Source of the DNA: Pseudorhizobium tarimense
GTDB lineage: Bacteria; Pseudomonadota; Alphaproteobacteria; Rhizobiales; Rhizobiaceae
Reading direction: 5' to 3'
Length of the DNA stretch: 64,000 nucleotides
NCBI RefSeq assembly: GCF_022968135.1
Contig: NZ_JALJRA010000014.1
Span: 1 to 64,000, forward strand
In this document: positions 45,347 through 53,836 of the stretch, piece after piece
How positions within the stretch are numbered: position 1 is the first letter of the stretch
Layout: every line of letters begins with the position of its first letter
The notes under the pieces: generated by a model
What the model saw: only the letters and a program-made list of their open reading frames with translations
Told to the model about the DNA's origin: nothing
Database searches by the model: none
Translations under genes and position numbers: made by a program

Positions 45347-45996
45347 AGTCCGGCATGGCCGAGAAGGAAGGATTTGCTGCCCTCGTGCTGCGCCTGCGCT
45401 CGGAGGGGATCTCCGATCTTGACCTTTTGACGGCTGTCGAGCAGACGCCGCGCTCGCTCTTCGTGCCGGCCTCTGCAGCGGAAGACGCCTATTCCAGCCG
45501 CACGATCCCAATCGACTGCGGCGCCTTCATGGAGGGCGCCGATCTGGCTGTTCGCTTGCTGAGCCGTCTTCAGGTCAAGCTGGGACAACGGGTGCTGGAG
45601 ATCGGCACGGGAAGCGGCTTCACCAGCGCCGTCCTCGGGCGGCTTGCCGAGCGGGTGCTGACCATTGACCGCTACCGCACGCTGGTGACCGGCGCCCAAG
45701 GCAGGCTGGACAAGCTCAGCATGCGAAACGTCGTGGTGCGCCAGGCCGACGGCATCAACGGCATGCCGGGCGAGGGTACATTCGACCGCATTCTCGTCAC
45801 CGGCGCCTTCACGTCTGTGCCGCGCTTCTATGCCGAGCAGCTCGTCTCTGGTGGGATGATGATCGCACCCTTGATGCTCGAGAACGGGACGTGCCTGATG
45901 GTGCGTCTGAGCAAGACCGGAAGTCGCTTCGAGCGCGAGGACCTTTTCCCGGTTCCCTACCTGCCGCTCACCCCTCACATTGCGGCAGCTCTTTGA
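45343..45996 (+). CDS. pcm: protein-L-isoaspartate O-methyltransferase
   Basis: Starts TTG 45343 or ATG 45355 ([16 protein letters not shown]) overlap or follow the surE end. The protein has [20 protein letters not shown], the SAM-binding [16 protein letters not shown], and [21 protein letters not shown] with the usual Pcm acid loop. About 214 residues. It repairs isoaspartyl damage in proteins; the surE-pcm pair is classic. A second family member lies at 22513-23166. Confidence 0.93.
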   Translation: MKSGMAEKEGFAALVLRLRSEGISDLDLLTAVEQTPRSLFVPASAAEDAYSSRTIPIDCGAFMEGADLAVRLLSRLQVKLGQRVLEIGTGSGFTSAVLGRLAERVLTIDRYRTLVTGAQGRLDKLSMRNVVVRQADGINGMPGEGTFDRILVTGAFTSVPRFYAEQLVSGGMMIAPLMLENGTCLMVRLSKTGSRFEREDLFPVPYLPLTPHIAAAL

Positions 45997-46131
45997 CGCA
46001 GGCTGCGCGCCACTGCGCCATGGTTACCAATTTAGCAAAAAATCAAATTCATTGGTGGCCCCTTAACCGGCCAGTAAGACTAACGCGCTTTAATCATCTC
46101 CAACGATGGTTGCGTTACGTTAGGTCGAGTC

Positions 46132-47709
46132 ATGCGTATCACGAGTTCACTTGTTACCCGGAAATCCATGCTGCGTATCGCAGGCGCGCTGCTGCTTGCC
46201 AGTGCTGCCACCGGGTGCAGCTCCGATGCCACCCGTTTCTCGGGGCTCTTCTCCGATACCGATTCGCTGACCACCGCATCGATCCCGCAGCGGCAGGGTT
46301 CGGGCGCCTACGGCCAGGCGCCGACGCCCCGCGGTGATCTCGGCGGCGGTATGGCGACAGCTCCTTCTGCCGGATACGGCACTGTCGCACCTTCAGCAGG
46401 ACAGGCCTATCCCGCCAATAGCGGTTACGCCTCGGTTGCTTCTCCGGCGCGTTCCGCCGCAGCTCCGGCCGCGGTACAGCGCGTCGAGCTGGCGCCTCCG
46501 GGAGGTGCTGCAGCGGCGCCTGCGAGCCAGGACTTCGGCACTCGCCAGCAGGCGATGGCGCAGCCTTTCCCGTCGAGCCAGCCTGTTGCGCCGTCTGCGG
46601 CTCCCGCCCGCGCCAAGGAAGCGGACAATATCACGACCGGCACCGTCAAGACATCGGCCGGTTGGTCGACCGTCAACGCTCCGCGCGTCACGCTGAAGGC
46701 GGGCGAGTCGGCCGAGACGCTGTCGCGCCGCTATGGCGTGCCGGAAAGGGAAATCCTGAAGGCCAACAACGGTCGTCTTCTGCCCGGCCAGTCCGTCATC
46801 ATTCCGACCTTCGGTCCGGCCAGCAACTCGGCAAAGGTCGCAGCCGGCGAGATCGACCTGCAGGACAAAGCACCCGCACCGGTGCAGCAGCAGGAGCAGA
46901 AGGTCGCCGTTCTGCCGGGCAGCGCCCGGGACAAAGGCATGGCCGAGCCCGCAAAGCTCACGCCGCCGGCAGGCGCTGGTGGCACCTATACGGTAAAGCC
47001 GGGCGATACGCTGACGAAGATCGCCCGCGCCAACGGCGTGTCGGTCGACGAGTTGAAGGCTGCCAACGGGCTGTCGACGGAGAACATCCGGATCGGTCAG
47101 GTGCTGAAGCTCTCCGGCTCGGCTGCACCTGCTGTGGCAGACCCCGTGCAGACGGCCTCGGTACCGAAGAAGGAACAGCCGCAGCCGGAACAGACCGCGT
47201 CTGCCCCGACGGCTCCTGCAGCCCCCACCGCCCAGGTGCAGGCCGCAGCGCCGGCAAAGACGACCGAAACGGCTTCTATCTCGGAAGCTTCGCTGAAGTC
47301 AGATGATGGCGCTGCGGCGCCGCAATCGACAGGCATCGGCAAGTATCGCTGGCCCGTCAACGGTGCAGTGATTGCCGGCTTCGGTCAGAATGTTGAAGGC
47401 AGCCGCAACGACGGCATCAACATCTCCGTTCCGGAAGGCACGCCGATTAAGGCTGCCGAGAACGGCGTCGTTATCTACGCGGGCAATGGCCTGAAGCAGC
47501 TCGGCAACACCGTGCTCGTCCGCCACGACGACGGAAAGGTCACCGTCTACGGCCACGCGGGCTCGCTGAACGTATCGCGCGGCCAGAAGGTCACCCGTGG
47601 CCAGACGGTTGCCACCTCCGGCATGAGCGGCGATGCCAAGCGCCCGCAGGTCCATTTCGAGGTGCGCAAGGACGCAACCCCGGTCAACCCGATCACTTTC
47701 CTGGAATAG
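46132..47709 (+). CDS. LysM/LytM (M23) lipoprotein, NlpD/DipM-like, active site degenerate
   Basis: A 525-residue protein with a lipoprotein-type signal (LRIAGALLLASAATGC, lipidated Cys29), a disordered Ser/Pro/Ala region, one LysM-like segment (LKAGESAETLSRRYGV, near 190), a clear LysM (YTVKPGDTLTKIARANGV, near 285) and a C-terminal M23 domain (KYRWPVNGAVIAGFG onward). The metal ligand His of HxxxD is missing: the stretch reads RNDGINI. YGHAG and VHFEVR remain. Such LytM proteins activate amidases rather than cut peptidoglycan. It follows surE-pcm, like nlpD in many bacteria. Confidence 0.9.
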   Translation: MRITSSLVTRKSMLRIAGALLLASAATGCSSDATRFSGLFSDTDSLTTASIPQRQGSGAYGQAPTPRGDLGGGMATAPSAGYGTVAPSAGQAYPANSGYASVASPARSAAAPAAVQRVELAPPGGAAAAPASQDFGTRQQAMAQPFPSSQPVAPSAAPARAKEADNITTGTVKTSAGWSTVNAPRVTLKAGESAETLSRRYGVPEREILKANNGRLLPGQSVIIPTFGPASNSAKVAAGEIDLQDKAPAPVQQQEQKVAVLPGSARDKGMAEPAKLTPPAGAGGTYTVKPGDTLTKIARANGVSVDELKAANGLSTENIRIGQVLKLSGSAAPAVADPVQTASVPKKEQPQPEQTASAPTAPAAPTAQVQAAAPAKTTETASISEASLKSDDGAAAPQSTGIGKYRWPVNGAVIAGFGQNVEGSRNDGINISVPEGTPIKAAENGVVIYAGNGLKQLGNTVLVRHDDGKVTVYGHAGSLNVSRGQKVTRGQTVATSGMSGDAKRPQVHFEVRKDATPVNPITFLE

Positions 47710-47732
47710 TCTTGCGTATCAGGGAAGGAGGA

Positions 47733-47762
47733 AAAGCCCGGCTCGACCGGGCTTTTCGTTAT
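47733..47762 (+). terminator. bidirectional terminator between convergent genes
   Basis: AAAAGCCCGG and CCGGGCTTTT pair around CTCGA, with T and A runs on either side, between the convergent LytM and DUF815 genes. Confidence 0.85.
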
Positions 47763-48631
47763 TTCCGCTCAAGCGGCACGCGGAGCCGACCCGCGAGATC
47801 CTGTATGTATTGCCAGGCGACGCGACCGGACCGCCCGCCGCGCGTCGTTGCCCATTCCAGCGCCTCGTGGTGCAGGACGTCCGGCGCGATCGGGAGCTGG
47901 AAATAGGCGGCATAGCCGTCGATCATCGTCAGGTAGTCGTCCTGACTGCATTTGTGGAAGCCGAGCCAGAGGCCGAAGCGGTCCGACAGCGAGACCTTCT
48001 CCTCAACGGCCTCTGACGGATTGATCGCAGTAGACTGTTCGTTCTCCATCATGTTGCGCGGCAGGAGGTGGCGCCGGTTGGAGGTCGCATAGAACAAGAC
48101 GTTCTCCGGCCGCCCCTCTATCCCGCCATCCAGCGCCGCCTTCAGCGACTTATAGGCCGTGTCGTCATGGTCGAACGACAGGTCGTCGCAGAAGACGATG
48201 ACACGCAACCCTGAGCTCTTCAGGATGTCGAGGAGTGCTGGCAGCGAAGCGATGTCCTCCCGATGAACCTCCACGAGTTTCAGTTCAGAGCGTGTGGCGG
48301 CTCGGACATCCTCATGTACTGCCTTCACGAGCGAGGATTTCCCCATGCCGCGCGCACCCCAAAGGAGCACGTTGTTGGCGGGGAAGCCTTCCGCGAAGCG
48401 CAGCGTATTCTCATGCAGGATGTCGCGAACGTGGTCGACGCCGCGGATGAGGGACAGCGCCACCCGGTTCGGCCGCGGCACGGGCTGCAGGCGCAGATTC
48501 GCTGGAACCCAGACGAAGCAGTCGGCAGCGGTCCAGTCGTTGCGGGCAGGCGGCAGTCCCGCCAGCCGCTCCAGCGCATCGGCGAGGCGCCGAACCTCGA
48601 TCAGCAGGCGATCGTCGAACTCTCCGGCCAT
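47759..48631 (-). CDS. AAA+ ATPase, DUF815 family
   Basis: A 290-residue protein with Walker A LLWGARGMGKSSLVKAV (about residue 92), Walker B VIVFCDDLSFD and sensor-1-like LFYATSNRRHLLPR. DUF815 ATPases are widespread in proteobacteria, and their substrate is unknown. Monocistronic, convergent with the LytM gene and divergent from yajC. Confidence 0.88.
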   Translation of the reverse strand: MAGEFDDRLLIEVRRLADALERLAGLPPARNDWTAADCFVWVPANLRLQPVPRPNRVALSLIRGVDHVRDILHENTLRFAEGFPANNVLLWGARGMGKSSLVKAVHEDVRAATRSELKLVEVHREDIASLPALLDILKSSGLRVIVFCDDLSFDHDDTAYKSLKAALDGGIEGRPENVLFYATSNRRHLLPRNMMENEQSTAINPSEAVEEKVSLSDRFGLWLGFHKCSQDDYLTMIDGYAAYFQLPIAPDVLHHEALEWATTRGGRSGRVAWQYIQDLAGRLRVPLERK

Positions 48632-48837
48632 AATGTCTCCCGCGTTTTCGATCTCTTTTCCGCGCCATTCAGCGGTCCGAAGGCGCTAGCATGGGGTTTT
48701 CCCCTGCAAAAGCCTCGCCCCTGGGGATTCGGTACGGGGGCGGCGCCTGTTTTTGTTGCATTCGAAGGGATCGGAATTATATTCCGGCCACTTGCAAATG
48801 GGGGCTCGGAGGCTCCTGCCAATCGAGGAGTTCCCTG

Positions 48838-49194
48838 ATGTTCATCACTGAAGCATTCGCCCAGGCTGAAGGCGCCGCCCCCTCTGCGCTCGGTAGCGGC
48901 CTCGAGATGCTTTTTCTCTTCGCGCCGTTGATGGTGGTCTGGTACTTCTTCCTGATCCGTCCGCAGCGCACCCAGATGAAGAAGCGCCAGGAGATGCTGT
49001 CGAACATCCGTCGCGGCGATAACGTCGTGCTTGGTGGCGGTATCACCGGCAAGGTGACCAAAGTGATCGACGACAACGAAGTGGAAGTCGAGATCGCCGA
49101 AGGGGTGAAGGTCCGCGCCATGCGTACCTACGTTGCTGAGGTGCGCGTCAAGGGCGAGCCGGTGAAGACGGAGACCGCGGTCGCCAAATCGTGA
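48838..49194 (+). CDS. yajC: Sec translocon accessory protein YajC
   Basis: ATG 48838 gives 118 residues: MFITEAFAQAEGAAPSALGS, one membrane helix (MLFLFAPLMVVWYFFLIRP), then the YajC signature RPQRTQMKKRQEMLSNI and GDNVVLGGGITGKVTKV. YajC binds SecDF. In the rhizobial genomes I remember secD/secF follow; here the next gene is only 63 bases away and is not secD. Confidence 0.95.
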   Translation: MFITEAFAQAEGAAPSALGSGLEMLFLFAPLMVVWYFFLIRPQRTQMKKRQEMLSNIRRGDNVVLGGGITGKVTKVIDDNEVEVEIAEGVKVRAMRTYVAEVRVKGEPVKTETAVAKS

Positions 49195-49257
49195 GCGGCG
49201 GCGTCATCGACGCCGACAGCCTCCGGTCTTCAAACCGCAATCGGGAGGCAGCGATAG

Positions 49258-49644
49258 ATGCCGAGAGGAATTGAAATCCGCGATGCTCACTTTCCGGGGC
49301 GTGCGCCGATCGATGCCTATGGCAATGGCGGTTTCCGCTTTGCCGACATGTCGCACCGCGGCTCTCTGCTTTGCCTCCCTTCCGGCATTCACGGCTGGAA
49401 CTATCCCGAGGGAGGTGCCCTGACGGTTGAAGCCCTCTCGATGGTACTGGACGAAGCGGACGGGATCGAGGTGCTGCTGGTGGGCACGGGCCCGGAAATC
49501 CGGCCGCTGCCGCAGGCGCTCAAGGCGGCGCTCAAGGCGCGCGGCATTTCTTCCGATCCAATGAGCACAGGTGCCGCAGTCCGCACCTACAACGTCATGC
49601 TGTCGGAATCACGTGCGGTCGCGGCCGCCCTGATCGCGGTGTAA
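49258..49644 (+). CDS. Mth938-like protein, NDUFAF3 homologue
   Basis: A 128-residue protein of the Mth938/DUF498 fold: EIRDAHFPGRAPIDAYGNGG, then GSLLCLPSGIHGW, VLLVGTGPEIRPLP and STGAAVRTYNVMLSE. Its human homologue NDUFAF3 is a respiratory complex I assembly factor. The alphaproteobacterial gene sits beside Sec genes and the NDUFAF6-like gene. Role in complex I here is inferred from homology and context. Seven bases before the next gene. Confidence 0.85.
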   Translation: MPRGIEIRDAHFPGRAPIDAYGNGGFRFADMSHRGSLLCLPSGIHGWNYPEGGALTVEALSMVLDEADGIEVLLVGTGPEIRPLPQALKAALKARGISSDPMSTGAAVRTYNVMLSESRAVAAALIAV

Positions 49645-49650
49645 GCGCTG

Positions 49651-50493
49651 GTGGCGGACGATCAGGACATCGTGCTGGCGACGCTACGGGAAACCGACCG
49701 CGACCGCTATCTTGCCTGCCTGCTTTCCCCAATCGACAAGCGGCCTGCAATTGCGGCTCTCTATGCCTTCAACGCAGAGATTGCCCGCGTGCGCGACGTG
49801 GTGCGCGAGCCGCTCCCCGGCGAAATCCGTCTGCAGTGGTGGCGGGATCTGCTGGAAGGCACGGCGCATGGCGACACGGGCGGCAACCCCGTTGCCGCTG
49901 CGTTGTTGAAAACCGTTGACGCCTACCGACTGCCGCGCGAAAGCCTGCTGGCGATGATCGAAGCGCGGATCGGCGACCTTTATGACGACCCGCTTGACGA
50001 TCGCAACGAACTGGAGGGCTACGCAGGGGAGACGGCCTCGGCCCTGATACAGCTGGCGAGCCTGATTCTCTCAGCAGAGGAGGCTGCCGGCTCTGCCGAA
50101 GCTGCAGGCCATGCAGGTGTGGCCCAGGCGGTCGCCGGGCTCCTCTTGCTGATGCCGCTCCATCGGCGGCGCGGACAGCTCTACATCCCGCTTGATATTC
50201 TCGCCGCAACTGGTCTCGATAGGGACGCGTTCCTGAGGAGCGACGACAAGGGTAAGGTCTCTGCCGCCATCGAGGCGTTTGCGGGGCTAGGGCTGGAGCA
50301 TCTGGCGAAGGCACGGGCTGCGGATGGACCGAGCAAGCCCGTATTTGCGGCTTTCTTACCGGTTGCGCTTGCCGAGCCCGTGCTTCGGCGTGCGCTGCGA
50401 GAAAAGGCGGCCATTCTGGATCATGACATCCAGCAGCCACAGTGGCGACGGCAGTTGAGGTTGGCGAGAGCTCAGCTCTTCCAGCGCTTCTGA
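49651..50493 (+). CDS. phytoene/squalene synthase-like protein (NDUFAF6 type)
   Basis: A GTG start at 49651 gives 280 residues with the all-helical prenyl-synthase fold: RYLACLLSPIDKRPAIAALY, FNAEIARVRDVVREPLPGE, RLQWWRDLL, and LLLLMPLHRRRGQLYIPLDI. The Asp-rich DxxxD motifs that bind prenyl diphosphate are absent (IARVRDVV and RRRGQLYIP instead), so it is unlikely to make phytoene or squalene. It is the bacterial counterpart of NDUFAF6, a complex I assembly factor, and is coupled to the NDUFAF3-like gene. Confidence 0.82.
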   Translation: MADDQDIVLATLRETDRDRYLACLLSPIDKRPAIAALYAFNAEIARVRDVVREPLPGEIRLQWWRDLLEGTAHGDTGGNPVAAALLKTVDAYRLPRESLLAMIEARIGDLYDDPLDDRNELEGYAGETASALIQLASLILSAEEAAGSAEAAGHAGVAQAVAGLLLLMPLHRRRGQLYIPLDILAATGLDRDAFLRSDDKGKVSAAIEAFAGLGLEHLAKARAADGPSKPVFAAFLPVALAEPVLRRALREKAAILDHDIQQPQWRRQLRLARAQLFQRF

Positions 50494-50560
50494 GCGCCCA
50501 TCTTCGCGCAAGTCCGCCGCGCTAGGCTGCCGATGTCGGAATCGATTGAAGGAGAGCGGC

Positions 50561-51022
50561 GTGAGCCCCGTGATTGCCTGGTCCATCATCTTCGTGCTGG
50601 TCATTCTTCTCGCCTTCTATGCGGTGCGTATGGCGAGGCGGCAGGAGGACGGCGAAGGTGATATGGAAGATATCGGTTTCGCCATCCTCCAGTTCGGCAA
50701 GGCTTTCCCGCGAGAGGCGATTCGCGAATTGCATCCAACAGCCGACGGAAAGAGCGTATTTCTTCGCCTGCACGACGGCAAGACCGGGATCATGCGCAGC
50801 CATGCCAAGCACTACAGCTGCCATCTAATCAAGCCGGGTCGTGTTCGCGTGAACGGTCTGCCGGACGCCAAGGGCTTCTCCGCTGAATTTCTCGATACGC
50901 CAAAGAACAACGGCGAGTTCGTCTTCAAGTCGGAAGCCGACGCCGCCGAGGTGTCGCTCTGGCTTCTCGGAAACTACGTTGCGACGGCCGATAAGGACGC
51001 GGCGCGCGAAGGCTCCGTCTGA
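50561..51022 (+). CDS. membrane-anchored hypothetical protein
   Basis: GTG 50561 follows AAGGAG with a suitable gap. An ATG at 50546 lacks one. The 153-residue protein has an N-terminal helix ([19 protein letters not shown]) and a small cytoplasmic domain ([20 protein letters not shown], then [20 protein letters not shown]). It is conserved next to trmFO in rhizobia as I recall; function unknown. Its last 49 bases overlap the end of the convergent trmFO. Confidence 0.7.
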   Translation: MSPVIAWSIIFVLVILLAFYAVRMARRQEDGEGDMEDIGFAILQFGKAFPREAIRELHPTADGKSVFLRLHDGKTGIMRSHAKHYSCHLIKPGRVRVNGLPDAKGFSAEFLDTPKNNGEFVFKSEADAAEVSLWLLGNYVATADKDAAREGSV

Positions 51023-52437
51023 GGAACGCTACCGCTAGCCCCGAGCCATGCGGCGCAATCGCGAAGCGCGCGCGCCGACATCAACTGCTTTTTCATGATC
51101 GCCTTGTCCTTGCCGCGGAAGCGCTTGACGCCTTCGGGCTTGGTGATGGACCCCGGCTCCAGTTCCGGGAAAAGTCCGAAATTGATGTTCATTGGCTGGA
51201 ACGACCGTTTGCCCGGCTCGTCTTCGAAAACCAGATGCCCGCCGGTGATGTGGCCAAGCAACGAGCCAAAGGCAGTCGTCGGCGGCGGCGGGGGCAGATG
51301 TTCGCCCTTGCGTTCTGCGGCCGCAAAGCGTCCGGCCAGCAACCCGATCGCGGCGCTCTCGACATAACCTTCGCACCCGGTGATCTGTCCGGCGAAGCGA
51401 AGACCTGGCCGGCTCTTGAGCGTCAAGGTCTTGTCGAGCAGCGTGGGCGAGTTGATGTAGGTATTGCGATGCAATCCGCCGAGGCGAGCGAACTCGGCAT
51501 TCTCCAGCCCGGGTATCATGCGGAAGATTTCCGCCTGCGCGCCGTATTTCAGCTTCGTCTGGAAACCGACCATGTTGTAGAGGGTGCCGAGCGCATTGTC
51601 CTGACGCAGCTGCACTACGGCATAGGGCTTCACTGTCGGGTTGTGTGCGTTCGTCAGCCCCATCGGCTTCATCGGACCGTGGCGCAGCGTTTCGCGCCCG
51701 CGCTCCGCCATGACCTCGATGGGCAGGCAGCCGTCGAAATAGGGCGTGCCTTCCCACTCCTTGAAACCCACCGTGTCACCGGCGATCAGTGCATCAACGA
51801 ACGCATTGTACTGCGCCTCGTCCATCGGACAGTTGATGTAATCCTTGCCCGTGCCGCCGGGACCGACCTTGTCGTAGCGCGACTGGTACCAGCAGATGTC
51901 CATGTTGATGGTGTCGCGGTAGACGATCGGCGCGATCGCATCAAAGAAAGCAAGCGAATCTTCGCCGGTTTCGCCTTGTATGGCTGCGGCGAGCGACGGC
52001 GAGGTGAGGGGGCCGGTGGAGATTACCGCGAGGTCCCATTCCTTTGGAGGAAGTCCCGAAACCTCTTCGCGGACCACGGTGATCAGCGGGTGCCCCGAAA
52101 TCGCTTCCGTCACTGCGTCCGAAAAACCGTCTCGGTCGACCGCCAGCGCGCCGCCGGCGGGAACCTGGTTGCGGTCGGCGCAGGCCATGATCAGCGAGCC
52201 GGCAAGCCGCATCTCGGCGTGGATTACGCCAACCGCATTGGAGGTTGCATCATCGGAGCGGAAGGAATTGGAGCAGACGAGTTCGGCAAGCCCCTCAGTC
52301 TTGTGGGCGTCCGTGCCGCGCACGCCGCGCATCTCGTGAAGGATCACGGGCACGCCCGCATTGGCGATCTGCCAGGCGGCTTCCGAGCCTGCAAGCCCGC
52401 CGCCGATGATGTGAATAGGTTGATGTTTGTCAGTCAT
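50974..52437 (-). CDS. trmFO: folate-dependent tRNA m5U54 methyltransferase
   Basis: A 487-residue flavoprotein beginning [20 protein letters not shown] (FAD dinucleotide-binding motif), with [26 protein letters not shown] and [20 protein letters not shown], typical of TrmFO (Gid). It uses methylene-tetrahydrofolate and FADH2 to make ribothymidine at position 54 of tRNAs. Slightly longer at its C-terminus than most homologues, running into the convergent neighbour. Confidence 0.95.
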   Translation of the reverse strand: MTDKHQPIHIIGGGLAGSEAAWQIANAGVPVILHEMRGVRGTDAHKTEGLAELVCSNSFRSDDATSNAVGVIHAEMRLAGSLIMACADRNQVPAGGALAVDRDGFSDAVTEAISGHPLITVVREEVSGLPPKEWDLAVISTGPLTSPSLAAAIQGETGEDSLAFFDAIAPIVYRDTINMDICWYQSRYDKVGPGGTGKDYINCPMDEAQYNAFVDALIAGDTVGFKEWEGTPYFDGCLPIEVMAERGRETLRHGPMKPMGLTNAHNPTVKPYAVVQLRQDNALGTLYNMVGFQTKLKYGAQAEIFRMIPGLENAEFARLGGLHRNTYINSPTLLDKTLTLKSRPGLRFAGQITGCEGYVESAAIGLLAGRFAAAERKGEHLPPPPPTTAFGSLLGHITGGHLVFEDEPGKRSFQPMNINFGLFPELEPGSITKPEGVKRFRGKDKAIMKKQLMSARALRDCAAWLGASGSVPQTEPSRAASLSAVAT

Positions 52438-52474
52438 GCGCGCGCTCTTAACACGCCTGAAGACGGACCGGAAT

Positions 52475-52500
52475 CAAAAAGGCACCCGAGAGGGTGCCCC
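52475..52500 (-). terminator. terminator of the first DUF1127 gene
   Basis: GGCACCC (52481-52487) pairs with GGGTGCC, with an A run on the left that becomes a U-tract on the minus strand, just past the DUF1127 gene at 52543. Confidence 0.8.
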
Positions 52501-52542
52501 ATAAGCATGTCGGTCCGCCCGACGCCAGCCGCTGAAAGCGGA

Positions 52543-52686
52543 TTAGCGGAAGGAGCGGGAAGCGACGTGGCGGATGTCGTAGCGCGTCAGGCCGATGTCA
52601 TTGAGAGCCTGTGTCGACAGGCTGCCAAGCTCGTTGACCGTACGGCGATAGCTGAGCCAGTTCTTGGCAAGGCGAAGCGGGTTCAT
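52543..52686 (-). CDS. DUF1127 small protein (copy A)
   Basis: A 47-residue Arg-rich protein (LAKNWLSYRRTVNELGSLST, then LNDIGLTRYDIRHVASRSF), start 52686. DUF1127 proteins of 45-50 residues are RNA-binding-type regulators in alphaproteobacteria, linked to phosphate and carbon metabolism and to small-RNA turnover. It has its own terminator. A related gene lies 232 bases away. Confidence 0.88.
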   Translation of the reverse strand: MNPLRLAKNWLSYRRTVNELGSLSTQALNDIGLTRYDIRHVASRSFR

Positions 52687-52866
52687 GGTAGTGTCCTCAA
52701 ACGTTCGGGCCGGTCCTCGAAAACCGGCAACGCTGAAGTTATACGCGCGGATAATTACAATGTGCAGTGCAAAAAATATGCGACTGCCATGCGTTTGTGC
52801 AGATGGTTGATGAAGAAGCAGGCGTTGCCGCAAAATCCGGCAAGCCACTCGCCTGAGACCTGGGCA

Positions 52867-52897
52867 TAAAAAAACGCTCGCGAAGCGAGCGTTTTTT
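52867..52897. terminator. terminator of the second DUF1127 gene (bidirectional)
   Basis: AACGCTCGC and GCGAGCGTT pair around a three-base loop, with A and T runs on both sides, between the two DUF1127 genes. Confidence 0.88.
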
Positions 52898-52917
52898 CAA
52901 GAGTGGGCTGCCGGCGA

Positions 52918-53070
52918 TCAGAAGCCGACGGCGGTCCGCGCTACGCGGCGGATGTCGCTGCGGCCGATGCCGAGATCGTGGAGTTCGCGGTCACTCATGC
53001 GGTGCAATTCGGTTACCGTCTCGCGGTACTTGCGCCAGTTGTTGAGCTTGCGTGCGATGTTCATGGTCAT
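52918..53070 (-). CDS. DUF1127 small protein (copy B)
   Basis: A 50-residue protein (MTMNIARKLNNWRKYRETV, then LHRMSDRELHDLGIGRSDIR and a short end), start 53070 after AGGGG. Too short for many gene finders, but the family pattern (two helices with RELxDLGIxRSDI) is unmistakable. Tandem with copy A. Confidence 0.9.
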   Translation of the reverse strand: MTMNIARKLNNWRKYRETVTELHRMSDRELHDLGIGRSDIRRVARTAVGF

Positions 53071-53254
53071 ACCCCTTCGGTTCGCGTCTTCGGCGCCCCG
53101 CAGCGCCGCGTCAAATTCAATGGATCTAATTTATGCTGCGCTGCGAAATGGTAACAGAGCCAATGTCGTATGCCACCTATGCATCCCGCGCATCCCGAGA
53201 GGCCATGGGCATCAACGAATGATTAAGAATCGCGCGCTTGGCTTGGCTGATAGA

Positions 53255-53382
53255 ATAAAACAACGCCTGCCGGGGAGGGGACCGGCAGGCGTCATTTGGT
53301 GAGATCGGCGAAAGGGGAGGAGGTCGCCGTCTCGTCTCGGTCCTGATGTGGGAGGAGCCCAGGACCGATCTCGATTCGCATC
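53255..53382 (-). ncRNA. candidate small RNA with anti-Shine-Dalgarno loops (NfeR1/alpha-r14-like)
   Basis: The minus strand can form three stem-loops. Nine base pairs at 53360-53368/53337-53345 enclose GGCUCCUCCCACAU; six at 53324-53329/53306-53311 enclose CCUCCUCCCCUU; a terminator stem of eleven at 53282-53292/53263-53273 has loop UCCCCUCC and is followed by UUGUUUUAUU. Three unpaired CU-rich anti-SD loops in about 125 nt is the layout of the rhizobial alpha-r14 family (NfeR1 in Sinorhizobium meliloti), which represses mRNAs of transporters. The 5' end is not defined and no promoter is clear. A 29-codon frame inside is probably coincidental. Confidence 0.7.
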
Positions 53383-53607
53383 ACGAACACGACACCATCA
53401 GGATTGTTCCGCGTGATGATTAGATTTATCTTATGTAAAGATGGTAAACAGATGCTTAAGCGCGAGGCGCCGACCCATAGCTGGTGCCACTTCGCCGGCG
53501 GCTGCCAGGAGCGTCGCAATGCCGTCATTTTCCCTTTGCGCCGGAAAAAACGGGTGATATAGAGACGCGCGCTCCGAAGCCCCTTGCGGGGATTGCGCGG
53601 CTGGAGC

Positions 53608-53692
<85 letters not shown>

Positions 53693-53836
53693 GAGCCGCC
53701 GGAGCAGGATCGGGAGCCGTCATCGGCTAGAGATCAGCGTTCCAGAAGTCGCGGCCGGTCACTCAGGTTCCGGCGTCGTGCTCATCGAAAACCAACGGCT
53801 GTCTGAGCACCGCCGCCACGATATGAAGGTTTTAAA

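Noticed and set aside
51235..52869. A 544-codon + strand open frame opposite trmFO
   Set aside because: It is antisense to trmFO and the DUF1127 gene, both of which have clear family motifs.
53292..53410. Short protein (MRIEIGPGLLPHQDRDE...) on the minus strand
   Set aside because: It coincides with the three-stem RNA and has no ribosome binding site. The RNA interpretation explains the sequence better.
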